64,000 bases of DNA from JANXQG01 sp963824275 (GCA_963824275.1 CAWGOT010000003.1:1302001-1366000), one strand, 5' to 3'; shown: positions 29,445-38,029, counted from the first letter of the stretch. Notes: generated from the letters alone by a model not told the origin. Program-made: numbers and translations.

Positions 29445-31621
29445 GGCGCCGGATCCGCTTGCTTCTGCTGGTTCTGCTGGCGGCCCTTGCCGAAAATCGA
29501 AGGGAAGACGTCGGGCCGCACGTGCGAGATCATGAGGTAGGCGATGATGCCGAAGACCAGCAGCGTAATGACATGACCGATCAGGCGTTCCGCCCACTTG
29601 GGAATGCGCCGCTTCTTCTCGGGTTTGGTCCGCTTGATCAGCGGCAGCACCGGCTCCTCGGCCGCCCTCACCCCCTGCCCCTCTCCCAGCGGGAGAGGGG
29701 AGGAAACTACGGTCACCGCCGGCCTCTCTCCCAGTGGGAGAGGGGAGAAAACTACCTTCACCCCCTGCCCCTCACCCAGTGGGAGGGGGGAGGAAACGAC
29801 CTTCACCCCTCGCCCTTCCTCATCTGCGGGAAGCGGAGTAAACTCCGTCAGCGGCCGTGGACCGGCGACCCACTTTGGTTCGACGAGGGGAGCCGCAAGC
29901 GGCGCGGGCGGCGGCAGAGGGCTCGTTGCGGCCAAAACGCCGGAGGAACCGATTCCGCTGGGCGAGGCCTCTTGCGCGGGCGGGGCGCTGCGCAGCACGT
30001 CCTGGATCGCCGACTCGAACGAACTGAATCCGCCCGCCTCCGCCACCGGTTGCTTCCAGCGGGCCAGGCCCTCGCTGGAGAGCCCCGTTTCGCGGATCAA
30101 CTCCAGCCGCGCCCGATGCTGCGTGCCGGGCACCAGGGCATCGACTGCCAGGCGGCCGTTGGCCGCATATTCGAAAGTCACTTCCACGGGCCAGCCCTTG
30201 GGCAACCCGCTGGGAAGGTCGCGGACCACGGTGCGGCCGATGGCGATGCAGTCGCCGGGCTGCGTGCTTTCGCCCTCGAGGACCTTGATCACGATCGAGC
30301 GCTGGCCTTCCGACTTCGTGGCGAAGCGTTCGGTGTGCCGCGCCGGCAGCGAGGTGTTGCGGGGGATGAGCACGACGTTCTTCTTGCGGAGCGTTTCCGC
30401 GTCGATGCCTTCGACGCCCAGGCTGTGGGAGTTGACGTTGCTGACCTGGAACGTGCTCCGTGGCGCGGTCCGCATGGCCAACAGGTGGGCGGCGTACAGC
30501 GCGGCCCCGCGGGCCACCGCTTCGTCGGGATTGACGGAGCGCTCGGGCTGGATGCCGGAGAGGTCCTGCAGCATGCGGGGGACCATCGGCATGCGGGTCG
30601 AGCCGCCGACCAGCAGGACCCGCTGCACGTCTTTCCATTCCATGCCGGCCACGCCCAGCAGTTGCCGCGTGGTGTAGGCGGTGCGTTCCAGCAGATTGGC
30701 CGTCATCTCTTCGAACTGCTGGCGGGTGACCGGGATCTCGGCGAAACGGTTCTGGTAGTCGATTTGGATGACCGCCTTGCTTCGCGCGGAGAGCGTGTGC
30801 TTGGTCAGCATGGCCTCCAGGAACAGGCGGTTGAGCCCGGCGGGATCCTGGCGGGGATCGAGCGGACAGGTCTTGAGGAAGCACTCGGCCGCATAGTCGA
30901 CCAATTGCTGGTCCCAGTCGTGGCCGCCGAGTTGCACGTCGCCGTCGGTGGCCAGGGTCTGGACTTTGCCCGCGGCGAGACGCAAGAGAGTGACGTCGAA
31001 CGTGCCGCCCCCCAGATCGTAGACCATCACCGTGAGCTCCTGCCGACCCGGCGAATCAGCCGGCCGGAAGCTGGACGGCGCGGAAGTCGCGCAAAATAGA
31101 TCTGACCCCTTTAATTCGCCGGGCGCCTCGAGATAGCCCAGGGCTTCGCCGAAGGCCAGGGCCGCGGCGGTCGGCTCGTTGACGATGTCCAGCACGTGCA
31201 GGCCGGCCATCTCGCCGGCGTCGGCCGTGGCCTTGCGGCGCATTTCGTCGAAATAGGCCGGCACCGTGATCACGGCCTGGAAGTCCGGCCCTATGGCGGA
31301 GACCAGATCGGTCTTGAGCTTCCGCAGGATGCAGGCCTGGATCACTTCCGGCGGAAGGTACTGTCCGCGGATGGGGTGGGAATAGTAGGGCGAGCCCATG
31401 TCGCGCTTCACCCACTGGGCCACCATCTCGGGCTGCGAGGTGATGGCCGAGCGGGCATTCTTGCCGACGACCACCTCCGACTCGCTGAAGTAGACGACGC
31501 TGGGCGTGATCAGTTCGCCCTCGGCGTTGGGAATCATCGCGCTGCGGCCGGCGTCATCGACCGCCGCCATGGCCGAATTGGTCGTTCCCAGGTCGATTCC
31601 GATGGGCTTTTCGTGGGGCAT
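29441..31621 (-). CDS. Hsp70-like protein with C-terminal membrane anchor (paralogue 2)
   Basis: The 726-aa uninterrupted frame has full Hsp70 ATPase motifs ('PIGIDLGTTNSAMAAV', 'AVITVPAYFDEMRRKATADA', 'VMVYDLGGGTFDVTLLRL', 'VLLVGGSTRMPMVPRML') and a substrate-binding-like region to about residue 500. A Pro/Ala-rich linker with three 45-bp in-frame repeats (SPLPLGEGQGVKVVF type) leads to one C-terminal TM helix ('HVITLLVFGIIAYLMI') and a short tail. It is probably a tail-anchored inner-membrane chaperone with the ATPase in the cytoplasm. At residue ~169 a further insert (GELKGSDLFCATSAP) corresponds to another intergenic-type repeat. It is first in an operon with paralogue 1 and the Band 7-like gene. 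Confidence 0.88.
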   Translation of the reverse strand: MPHEKPIGIDLGTTNSAMAAVDDAGRSAMIPNAEGELITPSVVYFSESEVVVGKNARSAITSQPEMVAQWVKRDMGSPYYSHPIRGQYLPPEVIQACILRKLKTDLVSAIGPDFQAVITVPAYFDEMRRKATADAGEMAGLHVLDIVNEPTAAALAFGEALGYLEAPGELKGSDLFCATSAPSSFRPADSPGRQELTVMVYDLGGGTFDVTLLRLAAGKVQTLATDGDVQLGGHDWDQQLVDYAAECFLKTCPLDPRQDPAGLNRLFLEAMLTKHTLSARSKAVIQIDYQNRFAEIPVTRQQFEEMTANLLERTAYTTRQLLGVAGMEWKDVQRVLLVGGSTRMPMVPRMLQDLSGIQPERSVNPDEAVARGAALYAAHLLAMRTAPRSTFQVSNVNSHSLGVEGIDAETLRKKNVVLIPRNTSLPARHTERFATKSEGQRSIVIKVLEGESTQPGDCIAIGRTVVRDLPSGLPKGWPVEVTFEYAANGRLAVDALVPGTQHRARLELIRETGLSSEGLARWKQPVAEAGGFSSFESAIQDVLRSAPPAQEASPSGIGSSGVLAATSPLPPPAPLAAPLVEPKWVAGPRPLTEFTPLPADEEGRGVKVVSSPLPLGEGQGVKVVFSPLPLGERPAVTVVSSPLPLGEGQGVRAAEEPVLPLIKRTKPEKKRRIPKWAERLIGHVITLLVFGIIAYLMISHVRPDVFPSIFGKGRQQNQQKQADPAP
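29669..29803 (-). repeat. Three tandem 45-bp repeats in frame inside Hsp70-like gene
   Basis: Units start at 29669, 29714 and 29759, each 45 bp, so each adds exactly 15 residues. Each unit carries the imperfect palindrome CCTCTCCCAGTGGGAGAGG. A related sequence lies between korA and korB (48785-48823). Confidence 0.9.
31091..31116 (-). repeat. In-frame repeat (GGGGTCAGATCTATTT type) in Hsp70-like gene
   Basis: The minus strand reads AATTAAAGGGGTCAGATCT and following bases, giving ELKGSDLF in a loop where Hsp70 proteins have no such residues. I believe this sequence type is common in intergenic DNA of other bacteria; that is recollection, not checked. Confidence 0.6.
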
Positions 31622-31739
31622 GGGCAGGTTGCAATTCTGTGACGCACGGAGGGAACAACTTCCAATCTAACAGGAATTGCCCATATTCTCAAGCGGCAGG
31701 GCGGCAGTTGACGAACGGCTTCCCGTGCGTCATACCTAG

Positions 31740-32000
31740 TGGAAGAAATCCGAAATCCCAAACAAATCCTAAATTCGAAGAAGGAAATCCAAAAACCGAA
31801 GACGGCGGAGAGAGGGAGCCCGGCACCCCCCATGCGACAGCAAGGAGGAGGACTGCCGGGACGCATGGGGGGTGCGCGGCTCCCTCTCTCCCGCGTCATG
31901 GTGCGTGGCACACTGAGCCCGTTTTGAGCCTTTGAATTTTCTGTTTCGAATTTCGGATTTGTTTTGGATTTGTTTCGGATTTCGAGATTCGGATTTCGGA
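31740..32000. repeat. Nested inverted repeats in 424-bp gap between Hsp70-like and agmatinase genes
   Basis: The inner arms 31810-31836 and 31862-31888 pair with about two mismatches (GAGAGGGAGCC...CCCCCCATGCG). They are flanked by outer AT-rich inverted copies of the GGATTTCGGATTTG type (about 31747-31797 versus 31945-31999). No gene is supported here apart from the divergent promoters it must contain. Confidence 0.75.
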
Positions 32001-32045
32001 TTTCGTAGTGCCCGCCCCATCACATTCTCTCTGGCATCACTTCTC

Positions 32046-32930
32046 ATGGACGAAACCCAGTTTCTCGGCCTTCCTTCCCCCGGCCTCGACGCGGCCGACG
32101 CCTTGATCTTGCCCTGGCCGCTGGAGAAGACGGTCTCCTATGGCGCGGGCACGCACAGCGGTCCGGGGGCGATCATCGCGGCCAGCCGGCAGATCGAGTT
32201 GTTCGAGGAAGAAACGCTTATTGATTTCGAGCGGCGGCCGAAGCTGCACACGCTCGCGCCGATCGAGGTCGATGCCGCAATGCCCGACGATCGCCTGCCG
32301 GAGCATCTGGCCGCGGCGGCCCGCGGCATCGCTCGCCATCGCGAGCGATTCCTGGTCACGCTTGGCGGCGAGCATTTGCTGACCTACGGCGTCGTGTCAG
32401 GGCTGGCCGCCGATCCGGCCAACGTGACGATCGTGCAGATCGACGCCCACACCGACCTGGCCGACGAGTTGGGCGGCCGGCGCTGGTCGCACGGCACGGT
32501 AATGCGGCGACTCTGGGAGCGCGGCTGCCGCCTCGTGCAGATCGGTGTCCGCAGTCTCTCCAAGGCCGAGCACGAGTTGATCGAGGGCGGCCCCAGAATC
32601 GAGACCTTTTTCGCCCACGACCTGGCCCGGCGGTGGGTCGAGCTTCTGCACGTGCTGGCCTGCCTGGAAGGTCCGGTCTATTTGTCGCTGGACGTGGACG
32701 GGCTCGATCCCTCGATCGTTCCGAGCACGGGCACGCCGCAGCCCAACGGGCTTTCGTGGCAGCAGGCGATGGAGTTGATTCGCGCCGTGGCCTCCCGCCG
32801 TGCGAGTGGATCGGGGCCGACGTGGTCGAGTTCATCGCCTCGCCGCACCCGCCGGGTTGCGATCTGACGGTTGCACGGCTGGTGATGAAGATATTGGCTT
32901 ACTGGGCGCTGCGGGTAAACGGCAAACGCG
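32046..32930 (+). CDS. speB: Agmatinase/arginase-family ureohydrolase, frameshifted
   Basis: ATG 32046 (MDETQFLGLPSPGLDAADA). The ureohydrolase binuclear-metal motifs are present: 'LVTLGGEHLLTYG' (GGxH), 'VQIDAHTDLADELGG' (DAHxD) and 'YLSLDVDGLDPSIVPSTG' (DxDxxDP). An indel near 32800 joins 'AMELIRAVAS' to 'CEWIGADVVEFIASPHPPG' and 'LVMKILAYWAL'. The true stop is uncertain and probably near 32920, where the convergent small gene overlaps. The family hydrolyses agmatine or related guanidino compounds, giving putrescine and urea. About 290 aa. Confidence 0.87.
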
Positions 32931-33230
32931 AACGTCGAGCGCGTAATAGGTCTCCGGCAGTTCGTTCCGCGCCCGGCGCACGTAGCAACTTTCCTGGATT
33001 CCCTCTGGCCGCGAGTTGCCGCCGGGAGGGCGCCGTCGTCCCAAGTCCGGTAGATCGTCGGGAAAGCCCATTAAGCGAGAGTGCAGCGCAGCGTCCTTTT
33101 GCCGGGCTAAGGAAACCACTTCGAACATCATCCGTCGAAACTCCGTGTTCTCCGCGTTATCCAGACGCAGCACCTGGATCAACATCTTGCCTTCTGGGTA
33201 CCTCACCGGGGCATTGTGGAGAACTGACAC
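32832..33230 (-). CDS. Small conserved hypothetical protein
   Basis: The convincing part is residues 16-100, from 'MLIQVLRLDNAENTEFRRM' through 'RLMGFPDDLPDLG' and 'RRPPGGNSRPEGIQESC' to 'ELPETYYA'. This composition looks like a conserved domain (PPGGNSRP motif). The last ~30 residues overlap the agmatinase 3' end antisense and are likely readthrough after a lost stop. The start could be 33230 or 33185. I recognise the motif as occurring in hypothetical bacterial proteins but know no function. Confidence 0.55.
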   Translation of the reverse strand: MSVLHNAPVRYPEGKMLIQVLRLDNAENTEFRRMMFEVVSLARQKDAALHSRLMGFPDDLPDLGRRRPPGGNSRPEGIQESCYVRRARNELPETYYALDVRVCRLPAAPSKPISSSPAVQPSDRNPAGAARR

Positions 33231-33356
33231 CCCTGCGCCTTCTTTTCAACGCGACCACGGTATAGCCACCAATGCCCGCCCAAATCTCGTAGGATTGCGC
33301 AGGTTAAATCGTAGCGGGCGTTTTGGGAACTGACTCGGCAAGCGTCCAACTGCGAT

Positions 33357-34454
33357 TCACGCTGCCCTTCGCGTGGCCTCTGTCCACCGAGAGGGGAGAG
33401 AGAGAATGGCTGGGCCGACTTCTTGGAAATCAATCTTATTATCACTTGTAAGGGTCAGAGAACCCTTCCACCTTCGCCGCCACAAACCACTGCCGACAAG
33501 ACCAACAGCAACAGCAACAGCGGTAAGCAAAGCGAAGGTGCTGGGTTCGGGAAGGATAATCACGAATCCATGCCCCAAGTCCTGGGAATCAGTGTACGTG
33601 CCGACGATGGTTTTGCCCGAAATTCCACCTGTATTCCAAATATACCCAGGCGTGCTGTTCTCTAGTGTTGTGTACGTGGCCGTCGCTATGTTGTACTCGA
33701 AAAGGCACGTATTGTTTGACGCATCGAAGTACTTGCCAAAGACCGTGTTGCCATCGATACCACTTGCCCCAGTGTACGTCCCTGCTAACGGATCGTCCAA
33801 CGTCGTATAGGTCTGTGTTGAAAGGTTATAGAGGAAACTGTGCCCGTGGTCCGCCGAGTCATAATAAATTCCGACGACGTTGCTGCCAGAAATGGCTTCG
33901 GCAGCCGTGCCTTTCAAGCTCTGGTTTTGGGCCGCGTTGGGGTCATCAAGAGTTGTGTAAGCGGAGGTCGATAGGTTGTAGACAAAGCCGTGAAAACTGT
34001 CCGACGAACCATTGTATAGGCCAACGACGTTATTTCCAGAGATGCCAGTGACGGAGGTTCCAAAGTCCCCGCTTACTGTCAATGGATCGTCTAAGGTTGT
34101 GTAGGCGGAGGTCGAAAGGTTGTAAGCGAAGCCATGCTGTTGATGTGCCGAATCGTCGTAGCTTCCTACGATATCGTTGCCAGAAATGCCGTTGGGAAAG
34201 GTGCCATACCCCGCCCCTGCCAACGGATCACCGAATGTCGTCACGTAAGTCGACGTTGATAAACTGTAAACATAACCGTAGGTGGTCAGTTGTCTACTTG
34301 GATCATCGTACTCTCCAACGACAAGATTCCCAGCGATGCCATCGGCCTGGGTATTGACGCCGCCCGGGTAGTCCAGCGTTATTGCGGTCTGTGCGACGGC
34401 AGCACCAGACCACAAGCCAAGGCCGACAGCGAAAACTACAAGAATGTTCTTCAT
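33357..34454 (-). CDS. Secreted PEP-CTERM protein with HAF-type repeats
   Basis: The 365-aa protein has an N-terminal signal peptide (cleavage near 'GAAVAQTA'). Five to six repeats of ~48 residues follow, each of the form 'ISGNNVVGLYNGSSDSFHGF' with 'NLSTSAYTTLDDP' (HAF extracellular repeat family, probable beta-propeller). The PEP-CTERM sorting signal 'LPEPSTFALLTAVAVAVGL' and a basic stop 'WRRRWK' come near residue 301. PEP-CTERM proteins are sorted by an exosortase and often linked to exopolysaccharide; ExeA/BY-kinase-like EPS-type genes lie 2 kb away. A 35-residue tail after the basic cluster is unusual and may reflect an indel. The gene is more AT-rich than its neighbours. Confidence 0.88.
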   Translation of the reverse strand: MKNILVVFAVGLGLWSGAAVAQTAITLDYPGGVNTQADGIAGNLVVGEYDDPSRQLTTYGYVYSLSTSTYVTTFGDPLAGAGYGTFPNGISGNDIVGSYDDSAHQQHGFAYNLSTSAYTTLDDPLTVSGDFGTSVTGISGNNVVGLYNGSSDSFHGFVYNLSTSAYTTLDDPNAAQNQSLKGTAAEAISGSNVVGIYYDSADHGHSFLYNLSTQTYTTLDDPLAGTYTGASGIDGNTVFGKYFDASNNTCLFEYNIATATYTTLENSTPGYIWNTGGISGKTIVGTYTDSQDLGHGFVIILPEPSTFALLTAVAVAVGLVGSGLWRRRWKGSLTLTSDNKIDFQEVGPAILSLPSRWTEATRRAA

Positions 34455-34800
34455 TGCAAATCACCTTTTACTGGCCATTGGCTAGTGTATGGCAAACCCG
34501 CCGCGCATGTCAATATTCTTGCCAGAATTATTCTGCGAACGGGAAGTGGATGATCGTGGAACTCTGGTTTGCCACCCTCACGGGGATAGTCCGCGCCGAA
34601 AGCGAATTGGTCGGCGTGAGGAGCGGCGGGTTGCAGTCGATGGTCAGTGTGGCCGACTTCATGGCCCGCCGAGTCCCAATCGTCCGTACTGCCCTCCAAA
34701 AAGTTAGCAAAAGATTTAGTAGGCAGAAGTTAGCAGGAAAGCGCAAAAAGCAAGCCCATGTAAGTTGTTATCTCACAAAGGCTTGCGTCAGGTGAGTGGT
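34455..34800. other. Gap without a convincing gene
   Basis: About 350 bp between the HAF protein and the tRNA-like fragment. A short minus-strand frame (from 34662, 'MKSATLTIDCNPPLLT') reads like protein but stops after 44 codons and may be a gene remnant. Near 34770-34811 there is a short GTGAGTG tandem repeat. Confidence 0.4.
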
Positions 34801-34802
34801 GA

Positions 34803-34831
34803 GTGGTGAGTGACGGGATTCGAACCCGCGA
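34803..34831 (-). tRNA. Partial tRNA 3' end (T-arm and acceptor strand), probable att-site remnant
   Basis: The minus strand carries CGCGGGTTCGAATCCCGTCA, a perfect T-arm (stem, TTCGAAT loop, stem), followed by CTCAC as a 3' acceptor strand. The rest of a tRNA is missing upstream. It abuts the stop of the ATPase/DUF234 gene (34844). Such fragments mark sites where elements integrated into tRNA 3' ends. Confidence 0.6.
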
Positions 34832-34843
34832 CACAACGAACTC

Positions 34844-36313
34844 TCAGGTGAGGTCCCGTGTCAAATCGTTCAAGTCTTGCGGGATAATTTCGTGGCTGGT
34901 CAGGATAACCCTTTGCTCGGTTTCCAACAACGGCGCAATGCCCACGTATTGTTGCTCCCAGCCTTGATACTGCCGCATCGATTGCAGAAAGCGGCCGACG
35001 TGTTCCTTGAAGTTATTCACGTCGGCCAGCAGTCTCTTGGCGGTGCGCTTGCAGGAGCCGAAGCGGATGGTCCGCAGCGACTCGTTGACGGCCACCAGGT
35101 CGATCTCCGTGCCGGACTTGTCCCAGAATCCTTGTACCCGATGGGTAATCGGAAAATCGCCAATCCCCTTGCGGCTGCGCTCCTCGTAGAGCTGGCCGGC
35201 GAGCTTCTCCAGGGCCCCGCCCTCGACATCCGCCAGGCGCTCATCGGCCTCCTCAATCAACTCGCCGAGAGGTCGAAAGGCTATTGCCGAAACCGGATTG
35301 GCCAAGGCTGCAAGCCACGAGCGGAGAAAGTTATCGGTCACGTAATAACGGCTGCGCTTCGCTTCCGGCTTGGCGAACACCGGCAACTTCCGCTCAATAA
35401 GCTGAAAGCGCTCGGTCAGCACCTTGAGGTAGCCGCCGATTTGTGTGTCAGGACTCCCGCTTGTCTCGCGAATCGCCTGCACAAGCTCGTTGTGCATCCG
35501 GCCCGGATTACGGGCCACGAACTTCAGGACGACGTCGTACCGGCCCCGCAACTCGCGGAGGAACCAGTTTTCGGCCTCGGATCGCAAGGGCGACGAACTT
35601 TCGAAGAAAATGCGGCGGAGCAGAACCTTACGATCTGCGGCAAGCACTTGCTGCTCGTAGCAGTCCCGGTAGAACTTCGGCACTCCTTCAAAAAGGCTCC
35701 ACAGGAACAGCAGCCGCTCGGGAGTGGGATCGGCATGGTCTTGAAGGATCGACAGGATTGAGCCGATGTCGAGATGCGTCAGATCGATCGTGTCGGTAAC
35801 GCGGTTGAAGAGCGGTGCGGTACGATCTTCAAGCAGGGCCATCATCTCGGTATGGATCGACCCCAGGACGATCAGCCCTCCTCGCACTTGTTCGGACCTG
35901 GCAGCCAGCCGATCTACGCCAGCCTGCAAGTACGAGCAGAACTCTTCATAGCCCTTGCGGTTGAAGTATTGGAACTCGTCAAGGATGAGGATGTAACCGC
36001 CCTCGGCCATCGTTTCGAGCAACCTCGCAAGCTGAAGGAGGTTGGTGGGCCGAGGATACCGGTCGGATGGGACTTGGAACGTCTCAAGGGCGTCGTTCAC
36101 CGCCGAGAGCACGCCTGCGGGTACGGAATCGGGCACTTGGGTGTAGAAGACGGGTTGCCTGCTGCCGATTTCCTGCATCGCCCTTTGGATGAGCGCCGTC
36201 TTGCCGATTCGACGACGGCCGGAGACCTTGGCGAAGAACCACCGCCGCCGGTCAAGCATTCGCTCCAAGTCCGCGAGTTGTTCTCTGCGACCGTAGAACT
36301 TCCAGTCCGCCAT
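34844..36313 (-). CDS. AAA ATPase with C-terminal DUF234 (PD-(D/E)xK-like) domain
   Basis: ATG 36313 (MADWKFYGRREQLADLERML) is preferred to 36337. The P-loop is 'KVSGRRRIGKTALIQRAM' and Walker B 'YILILDEFQYFNRKG'. A helical/winged-helix region follows, then DUF234 ('ERSRKGIGDFPITHRVQG', 'GTEIDLVAVNESLRTIRFG'). In related proteins the nuclease-like core ends ECK; here it is 'FGSCKR', so the acidic residue is Ser and catalysis is doubtful. These ATPases are common in archaea and mobile elements, with unknown function. The gene sits between a tRNA fragment and an operator-like palindrome and looks like an acquired one-gene cassette. Confidence 0.87.
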   Translation of the reverse strand: MADWKFYGRREQLADLERMLDRRRWFFAKVSGRRRIGKTALIQRAMQEIGSRQPVFYTQVPDSVPAGVLSAVNDALETFQVPSDRYPRPTNLLQLARLLETMAEGGYILILDEFQYFNRKGYEEFCSYLQAGVDRLAARSEQVRGGLIVLGSIHTEMMALLEDRTAPLFNRVTDTIDLTHLDIGSILSILQDHADPTPERLLFLWSLFEGVPKFYRDCYEQQVLAADRKVLLRRIFFESSSPLRSEAENWFLRELRGRYDVVLKFVARNPGRMHNELVQAIRETSGSPDTQIGGYLKVLTERFQLIERKLPVFAKPEAKRSRYYVTDNFLRSWLAALANPVSAIAFRPLGELIEEADERLADVEGGALEKLAGQLYEERSRKGIGDFPITHRVQGFWDKSGTEIDLVAVNESLRTIRFGSCKRTAKRLLADVNNFKEHVGRFLQSMRQYQGWEQQYVGIAPLLETEQRVILTSHEIIPQDLNDLTRDLT

Positions 36314-36325
36314 AGCGTGCCCATA

Positions 36326-36357
36326 AGATAAAGCCACTTTATCTAACTAAGATAAAG
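36326..36357. promoter_or_regulatory. Operator-like palindromes upstream of ATPase/DUF234 gene
   Basis: AGATAAAG-CCA-CTTTATCT at 36326-36344 is a perfect 8-bp inverted repeat. The half-site AGATAAAG recurs at 36350-36357, forming a second inverted pair with CTTTATCT. The array begins 13 bp upstream of ATG 36313, a position suited to repression by a dimeric regulator or autoregulation. Confidence 0.55.
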
Positions 36358-36559
36358 CCATTTTACCTTAATTTAGCGAGCATTGCAAGTGACAGGTGCG
36401 CCACTCTCATCGGCAAACGGTACAGGCGATTTATTCCTCATCCCTGGAGCCGCCAGTGCCGAAATCAAGGTACGGATCACCGTATCTCCAACGCCATACT
36501 GCGCCTTGCACAAAACCCGCATTTTGCCAAGGCCCACCATAAAGCAGGGAGAGTGGGTT

Positions 36560-38014
36560 ATGTACGAGACCTACTTCAACCTTATCGAGCGGCCGTTCGC
36601 CTCGGTGCCGCGCATCGATCACTACCACCCGGCGGCCGTGATCGACGCGGCCCGCAATACGCTGGCCCGCTGCGTCGACCGCGGCGAGGGCGTGGCGTTG
36701 CTCGTCGGGCCCTCGGGCACCGGCAAGTCGCTGCTGTGCCAGATCCTGGCCGACCAGTTCCAGAATACGTTCCAGGTGGCGCTCTTGGCGAGCACGCATC
36801 TCGATACGCGGCGTTCGCTCTTGCAGGCGATGCTGTACGAATTGAATCGGCCCTATCGCGGCATGGACGAGGGCGAATTGCGGCTGTCGCTGGTGGATTA
36901 CGTCACACTGAACGACGATTGCAACCGCGGCATCGTGCTGCTGGTGGACGAGGCCCATCATCTGCCGTTGCGGCTCTTGGACGAAATCCGCTCGCTGACC
37001 AACCTCACGCGCGACCTGCAGCCGGCGGTGCGGATGGTCTTGTCCGGCAGCCACTTGTTGGAAGAGCGTTTTGCCAGCCCTAAGCTGGAATCGTTCAGCC
37101 AGCGGATTTCGGCCCGCTGCTACCTGGAGGCCTTTCAACGCAGCGAGACGCAGGCCTACATTCAGGGCCGCCTATCGGCCAGCGGCGGCCGGGGCAGCGA
37201 GATCTTTCCGGCCGAGACCTGCCAGATGGTCCATAAGGCGACCGACGGCGTGCCGCGGCTGATCAACCAGGTCTGCGACCACGTGATGCTGCTGGCCTAC
37301 GCGGCCGGCATCCGGCGGATCGAACCGGCCCACGTGGAAGAGGCCTGGGCCGACTTGCAGCAGTTGCCCACACCCTGGAACGCGCCGGCAGCGCCGAGCG
37401 GTGACAGCGTGATTGAATTCGGCGGCCTGGACGACGGCCCTCTGGAATTGCCTCCCATCGCGGGCAAGATCGCGGCGGCCGAGGCGACCAGTGATGCCGA
37501 GAGTGCAAGCGCGGTCGAGGACGCGATCCCGGAAGCGGCGGCGTACGTGCAGCCCACGCTGGTTGCCCAGAGGGAAGATCCGGAGACCTTCGAACAACTC
37601 CGCCACATCCAGAAGTTGCTGGCCGACGTGCAGGCAGAGTTCCAGCCGGCCGCGACGACCGGACCGGAGGTCGAACTCGTGTTCGAAACGCCGCATCCGT
37701 TTGCGGAGCCGTTCGAGGAAGAAGAAGTGATTGCCGATCGTTACGCCGTCGTGGCCCCGCCGAGCGTGCCAGGTCCGGCGGCCGAGCCGGCCGCGGCCGG
37801 CAAGCTCGCCATCACGGCGGAGCGTGATGAGTACGTTGCTGCCGGCGCGGCCGCCGTGGCCGTTGCGCGTGCCGGCGAAAGCCGCAAGGAATTGGAGGTG
37901 GCCGCGGTTGCCGCCGTTGCCGAGGAACCGCCGCCTCGGCCCACACGCTCCGTCGTGCCGCCGCCGCGGCAGGAGTTCGGACGGTTGTTTGCCAAATTAC
38001 GGCGAGGGCTGTAG
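36560..38014 (+). CDS. ExeA/GspA-like AAA ATPase
   Basis: ATG 36560 (MYETYFNLIERPFASVPRID) follows a GGGAGAG ribosome-binding site. The start 'YFNLIERPF' is characteristic of ExeA-type ATPases. The P-loop is 'LLVGPSGTGKSLLCQILAD', Walker B 'GIVLLVDEAHHLPLRLLDE', and sensor region 'RMVLSGSHLLEERFA'. The C-terminal ~180 residues are Ala/Pro/Glu-rich and disordered, with an in-frame copy of repeat family B (AITAERDEYVAAG, 37811-37834). In Planctomycetota and myxobacteria this ATPase type accompanies exopolysaccharide or type II secretion genes. The GspB/BY-kinase-like gene starts 15 bp downstream. Confidence 0.88.
   Translation: MYETYFNLIERPFASVPRIDHYHPAAVIDAARNTLARCVDRGEGVALLVGPSGTGKSLLCQILADQFQNTFQVALLASTHLDTRRSLLQAMLYELNRPYRGMDEGELRLSLVDYVTLNDDCNRGIVLLVDEAHHLPLRLLDEIRSLTNLTRDLQPAVRMVLSGSHLLEERFASPKLESFSQRISARCYLEAFQRSETQAYIQGRLSASGGRGSEIFPAETCQMVHKATDGVPRLINQVCDHVMLLAYAAGIRRIEPAHVEEAWADLQQLPTPWNAPAAPSGDSVIEFGGLDDGPLELPPIAGKIAAAEATSDAESASAVEDAIPEAAAYVQPTLVAQREDPETFEQLRHIQKLLADVQAEFQPAATTGPEVELVFETPHPFAEPFEEEEVIADRYAVVAPPSVPGPAAEPAAAGKLAITAERDEYVAAGAAAVAVARAGESRKELEVAAVAAVAEEPPPRPTRSVVPPPRQEFGRLFAKLRRGL
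37811..37834 (+). repeat. Dispersed palindromic element, family B, in frame in ExeA-like gene
   Basis: ATCACGGCGGAGCGTGATGA followed by GTAC. ATCACG...CGTGAT is itself an inverted repeat. The same 24 bases form the right arm of the hairpin at 51729-51781. It is translated ITAERDEY in a disordered linker. Confidence 0.85.
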
Positions 38015-38029
38015 CAAGGGAAGACTGCC

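Noticed and set aside
29669..29803. Possible CRISPR-like array (three 45-bp units)
   Set aside because: The units are contiguous without spacers, are in frame with a gene, and no cas gene is present.
29459..31099. 546-aa plus-strand open frame
   Set aside because: It is antisense to the Hsp70-like gene, which has every ATPase motif.
34803..34831. Complete tRNA gene
   Set aside because: Only the T-arm and 3' acceptor strand are present. No anticodon or D arm can be folded from the adjacent bases.
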